Positions 24,946 to 34,245 of a DNA stretch of 64,000 nucleotides are shown here, piece by piece. The stretch is taken from NCBI GenBank assembly GCA_002753395.1, contig PEAB01000003.1:1-64000 (forward strand), read 5' to 3'. The notes beneath the pieces were generated by a model. That model was not told the origin of the DNA and searched no databases. It worked only from the letters and a program-made list of their open reading frames with translations. Position 1 is the stretch's first letter; each line of letters begins with the position of its first letter. This stretch comes from Nitrospirae bacterium MYbinv3 (GTDB lineage Bacteria > Nitrospirota > Thermodesulfovibrionia > Thermodesulfovibrionales > Magnetobacteriaceae). The translations under genes and the position numbers were made by a program.

Positions 24946-25425
24946 ATGGAAGAATTGACGCATTTTGATAGCGAGGGCAGGGCCAAGATGGTGGATGTAA
25001 CTGATAAGCAGACTACCGCTAGAGTGGCCATAGCAGGGGGGGGTATCGTTATGAAACCTGAGACGCTTAGGCTGATCAAAGAACGCGCAATGTCAAAGGG
25101 AGACGTCTTGGCAGTTGCACGGGTGGCAGCAATCATGGGAGCCAAACAGACGCCATCCCTAATCCCCCTGTGTCACCCGCTAAACATAACATCCGTTGCT
25201 ATAGATTTTTCAATAAACGAAAAAGAAAACCGCATAGACATAACTGCAACGGTCAAGATTGCCGGCCAGACCGGTGTTGAAATGGAGGCGCTTACGGCCG
25301 TCACGGTAGCTGCCCTGACCATATATGATATGTGCAAGGCTGTAGATAAGGGTATGGTCATAAAGGACGTCATGCTGCTCGAAAAACATGGCGGACGGGG
25401 AGGGAGCTACAAACGTGGTAGTTGA
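24946..25425 (+). CDS. moaC: Cyclic pyranopterin monophosphate synthase MoaC
   Basis: 159 residues, the family's normal length. It converts the MoaA product to cyclic pyranopterin monophosphate in molybdenum cofactor synthesis. Motifs: [44 protein letters not shown] and [20 protein letters not shown] with the catalytic region intact. No other moa gene is nearby. It overlaps trpF by 38 bp, an unexpected pairing. Confidence 0.95.
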   Translation: MEELTHFDSEGRAKMVDVTDKQTTARVAIAGGGIVMKPETLRLIKERAMSKGDVLAVARVAAIMGAKQTPSLIPLCHPLNITSVAIDFSINEKENRIDITATVKIAGQTGVEMEALTAVTVAALTIYDMCKAVDKGMVIKDVMLLEKHGGRGGSYKRGS

Positions 25426-26071
25426 TACCCTAAGACCCGTAAAGAAGCTACATTGCTCTGAAGCAGTGAAGGTTAAGATATGCGGGATAACAAACATTGA
25501 AGACGCCATCGCAGCAGCAGAAGGCGGAGCAGATGCCATCGGGTTTGTTTTTTACGATAAAAGCCCACGGTATGTAACGCCACAGGAGGTTACTGCGATA
25601 GTCAAGGAGCTGCCGCCTTTTATCACTACGGTTGGCGTGTTCGTCAACGAAAAAGAGGACGTAATTAAAGAGAAAATGGCTCAGAGCGGCCTTGATGTGG
25701 TTCAGCTGCACGGGGATGAGACACCACAGATGTGCGGGGCGTACAGCAGGGTTATCAAGGCATTCAGGGTGAGGGAGTTTATGGACCTCAGTGTGTTGGC
25801 CAATTATAAGGTGCAGGCCTACTTGCTTGATACCTACGACGACAATGCCTACGGTGGCACCGGCAAGTTGTTCAACTGGGACGTCGCTGTAGAGGCCAAA
25901 CAGTTTGGCAGGATTGTGCTGGCTGGCGGATTAAACATAGAAAACGTAAGGGATGCTGTCCGGTGGGTTGGGCCATATGCGGTAGACGTTAGCTCAGCCG
26001 TCGAGGAGACAAAGCGGAAGAAGAATCATTATAAGATAAAGGCCTTTATAGAAGAGGCCAAAAGCGGTTAA
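25388..26071 (+). CDS. trpF: Phosphoribosylanthranilate isomerase
   Basis: 227 residues; third step of tryptophan synthesis. [20 protein letters not shown] contains the catalytic Cys, and [42 protein letters not shown] and [10 protein letters not shown] are all family motifs with the catalytic Asp. The ATG at 25388 adds about 27 residues before the domain; a GTG at 25,468 at the domain start is an alternative. No other trp gene is in the window. Confidence 0.92.
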   Translation: MADGEGATNVVVDTLRPVKKLHCSEAVKVKICGITNIEDAIAAAEGGADAIGFVFYDKSPRYVTPQEVTAIVKELPPFITTVGVFVNEKEDVIKEKMAQSGLDVVQLHGDETPQMCGAYSRVIKAFRVREFMDLSVLANYKVQAYLLDTYDDNAYGGTGKLFNWDVAVEAKQFGRIVLAGGLNIENVRDAVRWVGPYAVDVSSAVEETKRKKNHYKIKAFIEEAKSG

Positions 26072-26079
26072 GAAAAAGG

Positions 26080-26130
26080 GCAGTCCTGCTGACCCCGTAA
26101 ATGTCGGTCGTAGTTACTTAAGTCAACAGC
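26080..26130. repeat. Interspersed repeat fragment
   Basis: GACCCCGTAAATGTCGGTCG followed by CTTAAGTCAACAGCATTA (ending just inside the following gene boundary): the right end of the family complete at 45,587. It lies between trpF and the convergent queF. Confidence 0.55.
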
Positions 26131-26131
26131 A

Positions 26132-26500
26132 TTATGTCTGTGTGGAGGTAACTTTTATTACGGTTTTTACGTTGCCTCTTGGGTTGAAGTCACCTATGAC
26201 ACACAGGTAACGGGGTTTTAGCCTGTTGTAGAGTTCGTCGTAGATGACGTTGGCTGCCTGTTCGTGGGATATGGACTTGCCCCTGAAAGAGTTCAAGTAG
26301 AGTTTGAGAGACTTTAGCTCCACTACATAGTCTCCGGGGATATACGTAATCTTAATCGCGGCGAAGTCGGGGTAACCAGAGCGTGGACACAGACAGGTAA
26401 ACTCTGGAAACTCTATGTCGATCTCATAGTCCCTCCCTACAGCCGGATTCTCCCATAGCTCCAGATGAGCGTTTTCTATATTCTTCTCACCGTATAGCAT
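26132..26500 (-). CDS. queF: NADPH-dependent preQ0 reductase QueF
   Basis: 122 residues, single-domain type. It reduces 7-cyano-7-deazaguanine to preQ1 for queuosine. Motifs: [18 protein letters not shown] with the catalytic Cys and Asp, [15 protein letters not shown], and [10 protein letters not shown]. It is convergent with trpF. No other queuosine gene is adjacent. Confidence 0.93.
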   Translation of the reverse strand: MLYGEKNIENAHLELWENPAVGRDYEIDIEFPEFTCLCPRSGYPDFAAIKITYIPGDYVVELKSLKLYLNSFRGKSISHEQAANVIYDELYNRLKPRYLCVIGDFNPRGNVKTVIKVTSTQT

Positions 26501-26535
26501 ATTAGATTATAACAGAAGCACATAGGGGTCATCAA

Positions 26536-28962
26536 TCATATCTCTATCCTAAACTCTGCACCGCCTTCAATGTTTCTTGCTTTAAGACTCCAGCCCATAT
26601 TATTCTCTACTATTGTTTTGGACATGTACAGGCCAATACCAGTTCCCTTATCTGATGGTTTAGTAGTAAAGTATGGTTCAAATATCCTTTCAATTATAGC
26701 ATCAGGGATACCACCCCCGTTATCTCTTATGGAGACTACCATCTTGCCGTCATCTTTAAAGATAACGATATCAATCTTGTCGTATCCTCTAACCTCTGTT
26801 AGCTCCGTTTCACGCCTTGAAAGAATGGCATCCCGTGAATTGTTTATTAGATTTAAGACAACCTGTTTGAATTCGTTTGGATATCCTGTTACCAATAAAT
26901 CTTCTTCAGTACATTTTAGTTTGATTGCAACACTGTCTTTAGCAAATAAGGGTGCAAACATCGTGATGGTTTCCTCAATTACTGATTTTATATTAAGTGT
27001 AACCTTTGCTTTTGACGGTTTAAAAAATCCTCTGAAGTCATCTATCGTCTTAGTCATGAAATTTATTTGCTGCAAGATTGTATTTATAGTCTTATTTATA
27101 TATTCTTTGTTTAGTTCCCCATGTAGATAAGCATCATCAAGGTCTTGAGATGATAATGCTATGGCATTTAATGGTTGCTTCCATTGGTGGGCGATGGAGT
27201 TTATCATCTCACCCATTGCCGCCATTTTTGATTGTTGGATTAGCAGTTGTTCTTTTTGAGTTCTTTTTATTGTTTCATCTTTTACCCTTTTTTCTAGATC
27301 ACGAGTCATTTCTTCAAGTTGATTTGTTTTTTCCATCAATTCTTCTTCGGCTCGTTTTCTGTCAGTGATATCTGTGGCTATTCCGCATACGCCATACGGA
27401 TTTCCTTGTGAGTCAAATAGGGGGAACTTTATAGAAACATATGTATGCAAGCCATCTTCATGAGGCACTACCTCTTCAAACGACAAGGGTTTCAGGTTCG
27501 TTAATACCATCTTGTCGTTTTTGCTCAAACAATCTGCAATTTCCGCTGGGAAGATATCGTAGCCTGTCTTTCCAACAATATACTGTCTTGTTATCTTTAA
27601 AATATCTTCATACTGGCGATTTATAAACAAGTATCGTCCCTCGATATCCTTTAAGAAGATAACAGCGATCGAGTTATCTATTATGGCCTGCAACTGCTCT
27701 TTGCTTTCTCTTAACTGATTTTCTATGTGCTTACGGTGTGTAATATCCTCAGCGGTACCTATAATTGCCTCAATCTGTCCTTCATTATAAATAGGCGCAA
27801 GACTAAAATTAACAATCCTTGTACTCTTATCTTTCCGTTTTAATTCGAGCTCAGATTGTGATATGGTTTCACCGTATACAGCGACCTTCATAAACTGTTC
27901 ATTCGCAATAGTACAAGAATCTGCTCTATGTAAAATAGAAAACGGCTGATCTATTAACTCACTATCTGTATATCCGGTAATCTCATGTACCTTACGATTA
28001 ACTGAGGTAAATCTTCCTCGCAAGTCAATTGTAAAAATTGCATTTGTAGTGTTATCTATAACTTTCTGTAAAAAATCCTTTGTCTTTAATAATTCCTCTT
28101 CAGCCTTCTTACGTTCAGTTATATCTCTGATAACTCCACTGGTGCCAGTAAACCTCTCGTTCTTTGCCTTTATAATACCAACTGAGCCAGCATACTCCTT
28201 TTTCATATTACTGCAATCAAACTCATATATACCGGAGCTGTTTACTTCTACAATAACGGTATCTTTATCTATCTCAACAGGGGTGTCATTCACCTTCTTT
28301 TTTAATATATGAACATCTAATGCCGTTGTACCCCTCTTGCCAGCCCGTCTCTCATCAAAGAGCTTTGGTACGTTTCTGGGAGAAACCATTTTATTTGCAT
28401 ATTTTTGCAAAACCTCCTTGCGACTAACAAGTTCTACCTCATCAGGTCTGATTATTGTACTAAAATGTTTGCCTATAAGTTCCTTAGGCTCATACCCAAG
28501 CGTTCTGACTGCATCGCTAATGTATGTAAAATACCCATCCACATCCAACCTGTATACAATATCAGGTATAGTCTCTAACAGAGTCTTAAATCTCTCCTCT
28601 GACGATTGCAGCTTACACATCTCTTCTAACAGATGCTGATTCAGATTATCCATATCGTCTACCGTGGATTTAAGCGCTAAGTTCTTATGGTTGCAGGGTC
28701 GTACCAAACAATAATAAATAATGGGAGACACAATAGCTGTCAACAAGGCCGCATCAATTAAGTCTCTTGCCGTATTGGAATTGATCGCGCAGGCATTAAT
28801 AAATACCATGACTAATGCCTCGCTAAAGAATATCGCTAACAGAATGAATATAAAAGACAACAATGGCGGCTTTTCAAATATCGAACGCCTAAAAAATCTT
28901 GTCACTACACAGATTGAAATCTCTGGTTCTTTTATGTCTTCCTTCCTCTCCATACAATACAC
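26536..28962 (-). CDS. Membrane-bound multi-PAS sensor histidine kinase
   Basis: 808 residues. Two membrane spans in residues 28-90, then PAS domains at about 125-285 (split by an insertion), 295-410 and 420-535, each closing with a PAC motif such as ITERKKAEEEL, ITHRKHIENQL and ITDRKRAEEEL. A coiled coil leads to the HisKA region with the phospho-acceptor in SIAHQWKQPLNAIA (near 590) and a HATPase with VVLNLINNSRDAI, RDNGGGIP and GTGIGLYMSK. All catalytic boxes are intact. No response regulator is adjacent, so the partner is unknown. ATG at 28953 is an equal alternative start. Confidence 0.9.
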   Translation of the reverse strand: MYCMERKEDIKEPEISICVVTRFFRRSIFEKPPLLSFIFILLAIFFSEALVMVFINACAINSNTARDLIDAALLTAIVSPIIYYCLVRPCNHKNLALKSTVDDMDNLNQHLLEEMCKLQSSEERFKTLLETIPDIVYRLDVDGYFTYISDAVRTLGYEPKELIGKHFSTIIRPDEVELVSRKEVLQKYANKMVSPRNVPKLFDERRAGKRGTTALDVHILKKKVNDTPVEIDKDTVIVEVNSSGIYEFDCSNMKKEYAGSVGIIKAKNERFTGTSGVIRDITERKKAEEELLKTKDFLQKVIDNTTNAIFTIDLRGRFTSVNRKVHEITGYTDSELIDQPFSILHRADSCTIANEQFMKVAVYGETISQSELELKRKDKSTRIVNFSLAPIYNEGQIEAIIGTAEDITHRKHIENQLRESKEQLQAIIDNSIAVIFLKDIEGRYLFINRQYEDILKITRQYIVGKTGYDIFPAEIADCLSKNDKMVLTNLKPLSFEEVVPHEDGLHTYVSIKFPLFDSQGNPYGVCGIATDITDRKRAEEELMEKTNQLEEMTRDLEKRVKDETIKRTQKEQLLIQQSKMAAMGEMINSIAHQWKQPLNAIALSSQDLDDAYLHGELNKEYINKTINTILQQINFMTKTIDDFRGFFKPSKAKVTLNIKSVIEETITMFAPLFAKDSVAIKLKCTEEDLLVTGYPNEFKQVVLNLINNSRDAILSRRETELTEVRGYDKIDIVIFKDDGKMVVSIRDNGGGIPDAIIERIFEPYFTTKPSDKGTGIGLYMSKTIVENNMGWSLKARNIEGGAEFRIEI

Positions 28963-29040
28963 AATAACATAATGAAAGCAGCATGTTCAATGACATAAAC
29001 GCAGAGGGGTGCATAAGAAAAACAATGAGAGTAAAAATTT

Positions 29041-29100
29041 TGGTAGTCCTGCACAAGTAGTGGTGACAGTAAATTTAACACCCTCCCTCAGACCCTCCCT
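29041..29100. repeat. Half of a GTAGTCCTGCA-type MITE
   Basis: GGTAGTCCTGCACAAGTAGT, then GTGACAGTAAATTTAACACC and a CCTCCC tail. It matches one half of the element at 22,235-22,334 and, inverted, the copy at 45,752-45,806. It lies in the gap between two leftward signalling genes. Confidence 0.55.
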
Positions 29101-29110
29101 TTCTCCCCCT

Positions 29111-31111
29111 TCAATCCACGTTGCCGACTACGCGATTTCTGCCTTGGTTTTTGGCGGAGTAGAGGGCTTTGTCGGCCTTGAGTACAAGGTCGGATGCCTT
29201 CTTCATCGAGTGGTCGATGACCGCAACGCCAGCGCTTATTGTCAGCAGATGTCCCTGGAAGCGCTTTACGAGTATAGCGCCGAGCTTTTCTACCTCTTTG
29301 CGCAGCCGCTCGGCATAAAACATGGCGTTGTCGTAGGTGGTGTTGTTTAGGATTATGACGAACTCCTCACCGCCGTATCGACCCACGTAATCACCGGGTC
29401 TTGAGAGTTTAAGTATTGTTGAGGCTATGAGCTTCAGAACGCTGTCGCCGGCCTGATGACCAAAGGAGTCGTTAAACTTCTTGAAGTGGTCTATGTCAAT
29501 CATTCCAATTGCAAGGCTTGTGTTGTCAGACCTGGCACGCTTAAAGCTGCTATCGAGCAGGTCGTCCAAAGAGCCGCGATTATGCACACGGGTGAGGGAA
29601 TCTATGGTTGCCCGGGTCTTGTACGTCTCAAACAATCTGGCGTGCTCGAGGGCCATGCCAAGCTCGTTGGCTACCAGGCTGACATAAGAGAGGTCGTGCT
29701 GCTGTATGGGGCGGCCGGATAGGGCGTTGTCAACCCCGATGACGCCTAGTATCTGATTGTTGTTAGTCAACGGTATTATCCCCATCTCCTTGACCCCCAT
29801 CTGCTTAAGCACTCGACACTCATCAGTGCTTGAACCATAAATAACGACCGGCTTCTTTCTGCGTAAACACTCAATAAAGCCCTCCATAAACGGTGTGATG
29901 CCTATGCCGTCGCCTATTTGCAAGGTGTGCGGTGAGGCTGCCTCGAAAAAGGATTTTATCCTTAGCCGCCTTGTAGCCTTTTCAACCTCCATTAGGTAGA
30001 GACGGTCGTAAAGGAAGTCTGCCTGTATTGCTTTAAGCGTGGCCTCGATTATGTCAGCGCTGTTTAGGCTGCTGTGGGGTGCCGTCAGACTCTTTGAGAT
30101 ATCATGCGGGGTCTTTATTGCATCGTGTGGCAGGTCTGTTAAGTAGAAGTATTCTGTGTGCTTCTTGCTGAGGGTAATGTTAGCACGCAGGAGGTTTTCG
30201 CGCAGCTTGTCGATGGTTGGAAAGCTGAAGTTGTAGAATCTGGACAGATTCTTGAGTTCTATATCGAGGCGTTCAATGAGGTTGTGCAGTTTTAGCTTGT
30301 TTATGTCAATAGCGCTTATGACCTCTGGCTGGAGGATTGGGTGCCTTACGATGTTTACGGAGCCTATGCCCTGGGTCCAGGCAAGCAGGTTTGCTACGGA
30401 TACAATGGAGAACAAGAGCGTGCTGTCTTGGCTTAGATTGAGGTGTTCAAACCGCTGATGGTGGTATTTTATAGTCAGGGTGATGACGTCTGGAAACCCC
30501 CAGTGGTTGGAGAAAAATGCCCCAACGTCATCATGCCCCATACCAATGAACTTGACCTCTTCCTCGATTAACAGGCCGTTTATCTTAGGAAGGTTGTTGA
30601 GGAAGTCCGAATAGTTTATACGGCCAGAGACCTCTATAATGATCTTGCCTATGTCGTGAAGGAGGCCGGCCAAGTAGGCCTCGTCATGGTTTGGGTATCC
30701 TACCTCTTGAGCGATAGCCCTGCTCAGACACGCAACTGATAGACAGTGCTGCCAGAAAAATATACGGTCAAAGTGAGGTCTGACACGGGTTGTAAAGAGT
30801 TGTTCGTACAGGGTAATCTCAAGAGCCAACGACCAAATGGTTGAGAAGCCTAGGATCTGAACAGCCTCCTTGATGCCGGTTATGCTGTGTCTTACCCTGT
30901 AAGCAGGGGTGTTTACCAGCATGAGGATTCGCGTAGTAATGGCCGGTTCTGACTCTACAAGCATGACAAGTTCTGAAATGGAGGCATCATCTTTCTTAGC
31001 CATCTTAAGCAGCTTTACAACAACAACAGAGACGGCAGGGAGCTCTTTTATGCTAAGATCTACGATGTTAGTAATTGCATCTTTTGACGGTATATGTTTT
31101 AACACTTCCAT
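29111..31111 (-). CDS. HDOD-GAF-GGDEF signalling protein
   Basis: 666 residues. HDOD domain at about 15-260 (LPAVSVVVVKLLKMAKKDDA, LAGLLHDIGKIIIE, FSNHWGFPDVI), GAF at about 340-490 (DFLYDRLYLMEVEKATRRLR), GGDEF at about 505-666 with GRYGGEEFVIIL, an intact cyclase site, and DSLTRVHNRGSLD. It is probably a diguanylate cyclase controlled by a GAF ligand, with HDOD as an interaction platform. It is in the same direction as the PAS kinase, separated by 148 bp containing repeat sequence. Confidence 0.92.
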   Translation of the reverse strand: MEVLKHIPSKDAITNIVDLSIKELPAVSVVVVKLLKMAKKDDASISELVMLVESEPAITTRILMLVNTPAYRVRHSITGIKEAVQILGFSTIWSLALEITLYEQLFTTRVRPHFDRIFFWQHCLSVACLSRAIAQEVGYPNHDEAYLAGLLHDIGKIIIEVSGRINYSDFLNNLPKINGLLIEEEVKFIGMGHDDVGAFFSNHWGFPDVITLTIKYHHQRFEHLNLSQDSTLLFSIVSVANLLAWTQGIGSVNIVRHPILQPEVISAIDINKLKLHNLIERLDIELKNLSRFYNFSFPTIDKLRENLLRANITLSKKHTEYFYLTDLPHDAIKTPHDISKSLTAPHSSLNSADIIEATLKAIQADFLYDRLYLMEVEKATRRLRIKSFFEAASPHTLQIGDGIGITPFMEGFIECLRRKKPVVIYGSSTDECRVLKQMGVKEMGIIPLTNNNQILGVIGVDNALSGRPIQQHDLSYVSLVANELGMALEHARLFETYKTRATIDSLTRVHNRGSLDDLLDSSFKRARSDNTSLAIGMIDIDHFKKFNDSFGHQAGDSVLKLIASTILKLSRPGDYVGRYGGEEFVIILNNTTYDNAMFYAERLRKEVEKLGAILVKRFQGHLLTISAGVAVIDHSMKKASDLVLKADKALYSAKNQGRNRVVGNVD

Positions 31112-31159
31112 ACTATAATTTTAAATCTAAAGTTATAGAAAACACAATGTTTCAAGGGT

Positions 31160-31256
31160 GCATAAAAAAGTCGTGGGGATTTTTGAATAGAATGGAGGGC
31201 TTTGCCCTCCCTCAGACCCACCCACAAGGGGACCAGTCCCCTTGACCCCATTTATC
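31160..31256. repeat. Interspersed repeat, GTGCATAA end plus GC-rich core
   Basis: GTGCATAAAAAAGTCGTGGG, then GGAGGGCTTTGCCCTCC and CAAGGGGACCAGTCCCCTTG. It combines the GTGCATAAG-type terminus (also at 45,500 and 48,285) with the common core. It is upstream of the HDOD gene. Between this element and the MITE at 31,468 I see no gene. Confidence 0.6.
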
Positions 31257-31467
31257 CCTACAACGACAGTTTAGAAATAGAACATGGCAAAATAAACGAT
31301 TTACATGCTTTGGTGTTATTTGAAGTTACCGCAGAAATCAACCGTTTAGACAGGAAGTGACGTTGTAGGGTTATTTTTATTGTCCCCCATGAAATTCTTA
31401 TGCACCCCAGGCAATTGGGCGTGTTGCACAAATCATTTGCCATGTGTTATTATGTGCATACTAAAGG

Positions 31468-31598
31468 TAATACTAAGTTGCATCCAAAAAAGTTGAACTT
31501 TAATGGGGTCAAGGGGACTGGTTCCCTTGCAGAGGGGTCTGAGGGGAGACAGGGTCTCCCCTTCTATCTTAATGCTAGTATAAACGCAACTTGGTATA
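31468..31598 (+). repeat. MITE with GCAACTT terminal inverted repeats (short copy)
   Basis: TAATACTAAGTTGCATCC at the left and AAACGCAACTTGGTATA at the right, with the same core as the 20,895 element but about 25 bp shorter between the left end and the core. TA borders are visible on both sides. Confidence 0.7.
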
Positions 31599-31620
31599 TG
31601 GTGTATATAGCCCCTCTGTG

Positions 31621-31646
31621 TCATTCCTGCGAAATCAGGAATCCAG
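31621..31646. repeat. Short palindromic repeat (ATTCCTGC...CAGGAAT)
   Basis: TCATTCCTGCGAAATCAGGA with trailing ATCCAG. Related hairpins are at 13,520 and 36,058. It lies 70 bp upstream of the MCP gene. Confidence 0.45.
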
Positions 31647-31699
31647 AAAGTGCAAAACTATAGAAATTATATAGTTAAATAAATCTAAGGAGGTTTAGA

Positions 31700-33376
31700 G
31701 TGTTACAGAACATGAAGACAGGAACAAGATTAGGGCTGTCCTTTGGCATGGTGGTCTTATTGCTTCTGGTTATATCAATCTTGAGCGTAGTTAGGCTTGA
31801 GGGGATTGCAGATGAGGTAAAAGATATAGTCAAAGACAAGTATCCAAAAACTGTGATGGCAAATGAAATTATTGATAACATCAACCTAATCGCCCGATCT
31901 ATGCGTAATGTGCTGATAATGGACAAGAAGGAGCAGATACAGAAAGAACTGGACCGAATACAGGAGTCAAGAAAGAAGATCACGGAAAATCTTGACAAAC
32001 TGGCAGCATTAATCCACTCTGAAAAGGGTAAGACGTTATTAAAGGGCGCTCAGGATGCAAGGGCTTTGTTTGTGCCAGCCCAAGAGGAGTTTTTAAAGCT
32101 GATAGCAGACGGGAAGCAGGCCGAGGCAAAGGAACTGCTTCTATCAAAGGTAAGGCAGTTGCAGCTTGCTTACTTTGATACCATTGACAAGTTGATCAAG
32201 TTTCAAGACGAGTTAATGGATGAGGCCGGCGAGAGGGCAGATAAGCAGGCCGGGAGCGCCCGCAGCCTGATCATAGTGTTATCTGTAATTGCAATAGTCC
32301 TGTCAGTGGCAATCTCTATCTGGATAACCAAGACGTTATTAAACCAATTAGGCGGCGAGCCTCATTATATAGCAGGCATCGCTCAGAGTGTTGCAGATGG
32401 GGAGTTAACTATAAGGTTTGATACGGGAAACAAGACTGAAACAGGGATATTGTTAGCCATGAAAACCATGATAGAAAAGCTAAAGGATGTAATAGGCCAG
32501 GTAAGGCAGGCCTCCGGCAACGTGGCCGATGGCAGTCAGCAGTTAAGCTCAAGCGCACAACAGATATCGGAGGGCGCAACAGAACAGGCAGCCTCCATAG
32601 AAGAGACGTCCTCATCGATGGAGCAGATGGGCGCTAACATAAAGCAGAACTCTGATAATGCCGGGCACACAGAGAAGCTGGCTATACAGTCAGCCCAGGA
32701 TGCAAGCGAAACAGGCAAGTCGGTGGCCGAGGCCGTCGGGGCCATGAAGGAGATAGCCAGCCGGATAAACATCATTGAAGAGATAGCCCGGCAGACAAAC
32801 CTGCTGGCCCTAAATGCGGCTATAGAGGCAGCACGAGCCGGCGAGCATGGCAAGGGGTTTGCCGTAGTGGCCTCTGAGGTCAGGAAGCTGGCAGAACGTT
32901 CGCAGAAGGCGGCGGGTGAGATAACCCAGTTGTCGTCAAAAACCGTTACAATTGCCGAGAAAGCTGGAGAGATGCTTACAAGGCTGGTTCCTAATATTCA
33001 GAAGACGGCCGACCTCGTACAGGAGATAACCGCCTCCAGCAATGAGCAAAACACAGGCGCAGAACAGATAAACAAGGCCATACAACAGCTTGACCAGGTG
33101 ATACAGCAAAACGCCTCAGCAGCCGAAGAGCTTGCCTCAACGAGCGAGGAGCTAAGTTCCCAGTCAGAAGAGCTGCGTCAGGCTATAAGTTTCTTCAAGA
33201 CAGGCGAGGCGGATACGAGAAAGACCTCTCCTAAAACACAAAGGCCCAAGCTCTTGGAGCGCGGCGGTATCGTCAAAAAAGCAGAGGCGCACAAGGTAAA
33301 CGTACATAAACCCCGGCCTCAGCTTGACATTAGCGAGAAAAATTCAGGCGATGACAACGAGTTTGAAAGATTCTAA
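31700..33376 (+). CDS. Methyl-accepting chemotaxis protein (membrane receptor)
   Basis: 558 residues from a GTG preceded by TAAGGAGG. TM1 about 13-31, a helical-bundle periplasmic sensor (4HB_MCP type) of about 155 residues, TM2 about 190-212 ([20 protein letters not shown]), HAMP to about 265, then the signalling coiled coil. The tip is canonical: [20 protein letters not shown], then [15 protein letters not shown]. Glu/Gln-rich methylation segments are visible ([17 protein letters not shown]). The long C-terminal linker has no NWETF-like CheR tether. It opens the chemosensory region. Confidence 0.95.
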   Translation: MLQNMKTGTRLGLSFGMVVLLLLVISILSVVRLEGIADEVKDIVKDKYPKTVMANEIIDNINLIARSMRNVLIMDKKEQIQKELDRIQESRKKITENLDKLAALIHSEKGKTLLKGAQDARALFVPAQEEFLKLIADGKQAEAKELLLSKVRQLQLAYFDTIDKLIKFQDELMDEAGERADKQAGSARSLIIVLSVIAIVLSVAISIWITKTLLNQLGGEPHYIAGIAQSVADGELTIRFDTGNKTETGILLAMKTMIEKLKDVIGQVRQASGNVADGSQQLSSSAQQISEGATEQAASIEETSSSMEQMGANIKQNSDNAGHTEKLAIQSAQDASETGKSVAEAVGAMKEIASRINIIEEIARQTNLLALNAAIEAARAGEHGKGFAVVASEVRKLAERSQKAAGEITQLSSKTVTIAEKAGEMLTRLVPNIQKTADLVQEITASSNEQNTGAEQINKAIQQLDQVIQQNASAAEELASTSEELSSQSEELRQAISFFKTGEADTRKTSPKTQRPKLLERGGIVKKAEAHKVNVHKPRPQLDISEKNSGDDNEFERF

Positions 33377-33379
33377 GAG

Positions 33380-33472
33380 AAAGGAGGGGGCGGCTCTGTC
33401 CCCCCTCACATACCCCACTGCAAGGGGAGGGGTGAGGCACTCCGGCCAAAAAGAAGACCCCTTGACCCCCAT
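33380..33472. repeat. Interspersed repeat core downstream of the MCP gene
   Basis: GGAGGGGGCGGCTCTGTCCCCCC and CTGCAAGGGG...CCCCTTGACCCC, with the core interrupted by about 30 bp of other sequence. The GC hairpins lie just after the MCP stop and probably terminate transcription. Confidence 0.5.
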
Positions 33473-33586
33473 ATAGGATGTATATCATTGACAAAATGCC
33501 CTCAATTGAATCAATATAATTAAAATGGTGAGTTGAATAAAAGAAGAATATAGTTTAAAGATGCGTCTATACTAAGGGAAAATAAA

Positions 33587-33883
33587 ATGGATAAACCAAA
33601 GAAAAATGATCCACATCCTGCTTTGGCAGCCTTTGAGGCCTTTAATAAGGTATTTAAGGAGTTTGAAGAGACAAAGGTTGAGAGGATTAAGTGCTGGGAG
33701 TACTTCAACTGTGAGCGGGCTAAGAATGGTTGTTGTTCGGCTTATACGAAGTCAGCAGGGAGGCGGTGTTGGCTGGTTGCAGGCACTCTAAGCGGGGGTG
33801 AACCGGACTGTCCTCGTGCAAAGGCGCTAAAAAGCTGTAAAGAATGTGAGTTTTACAAGAAAATAAAGCGCGGCGAATTTTAG
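33587..33883 (+). CDS. Small Cys-rich two-CW-type protein
   Basis: 98 residues. A short helical N-terminus is followed by two Cys-Trp clusters: IKCWEYFNCERAKNGCCSAY and GRRCWLVAGTLSGG...CPRAKALKSCKECEFYKK, nine cysteines in all. The C-W...C pattern with a final CKECEF is the two-CW arrangement often found in, or beside, receptors and kinases of sulfate- and iron-reducing bacteria; metal or redox binding is plausible. It stands between the membrane MCP and the soluble MCP-like gene, so a role in chemosensing is inferred. Confidence 0.6.
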   Translation: MDKPKKNDPHPALAAFEAFNKVFKEFEETKVERIKCWEYFNCERAKNGCCSAYTKSAGRRCWLVAGTLSGGEPDCPRAKALKSCKECEFYKKIKRGEF

Positions 33884-33952
33884 TAGATACTTAGTAGATA
33901 CTATTGTTTTGGACTATGATTGGGATGATTATGAAGCGCAGGAGGTTTAGGG

Positions 33953-34228
33953 ATGTCTAAAACGATTGAGTCGTACAACCTGCTCAAGGACAAGCTCGGT
34001 GAAGAGGCAACTAAGGCCGTCATAGATACCTTTGACGAGGTATCAGAGAATGCTAAGAAGGAAGCGGCTACAAAGGCCGACTTGCAGGTGTTGAAGACCG
34101 AGATAGAGGCAAGATTTGACGCCAAGTTGTCTGAGTTAAAGGCCGACATACTCAAGTGGACGTTTCTGTTCTGGATAGGGCAGTTAGCGGCCATGACCGC
34201 CTTGTTCAGGTATTTTGGGAAGCCTTGA
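33953..34228 (+). CDS. Coiled-coil protein with C-terminal membrane anchor (DUF1640-like)
   Basis: 91 residues with an AGGAGG ribosome binding site. A long predicted coiled coil (AATKADLQVLKTEIEARFDA, KLSELKADIL) ends in one membrane helix, WTFLFWIGQLAAMTALF. This is the architecture of CCDC90/DUF1640 proteins. Its stop lies about 20 bp before the most likely start of the MCP-like gene, so they are probably co-transcribed. Confidence 0.65.
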   Translation: MSKTIESYNLLKDKLGEEATKAVIDTFDEVSENAKKEAATKADLQVLKTEIEARFDAKLSELKADILKWTFLFWIGQLAAMTALFRYFGKP

Positions 34229-34245
34229 TACCAGAGAAATCACTC

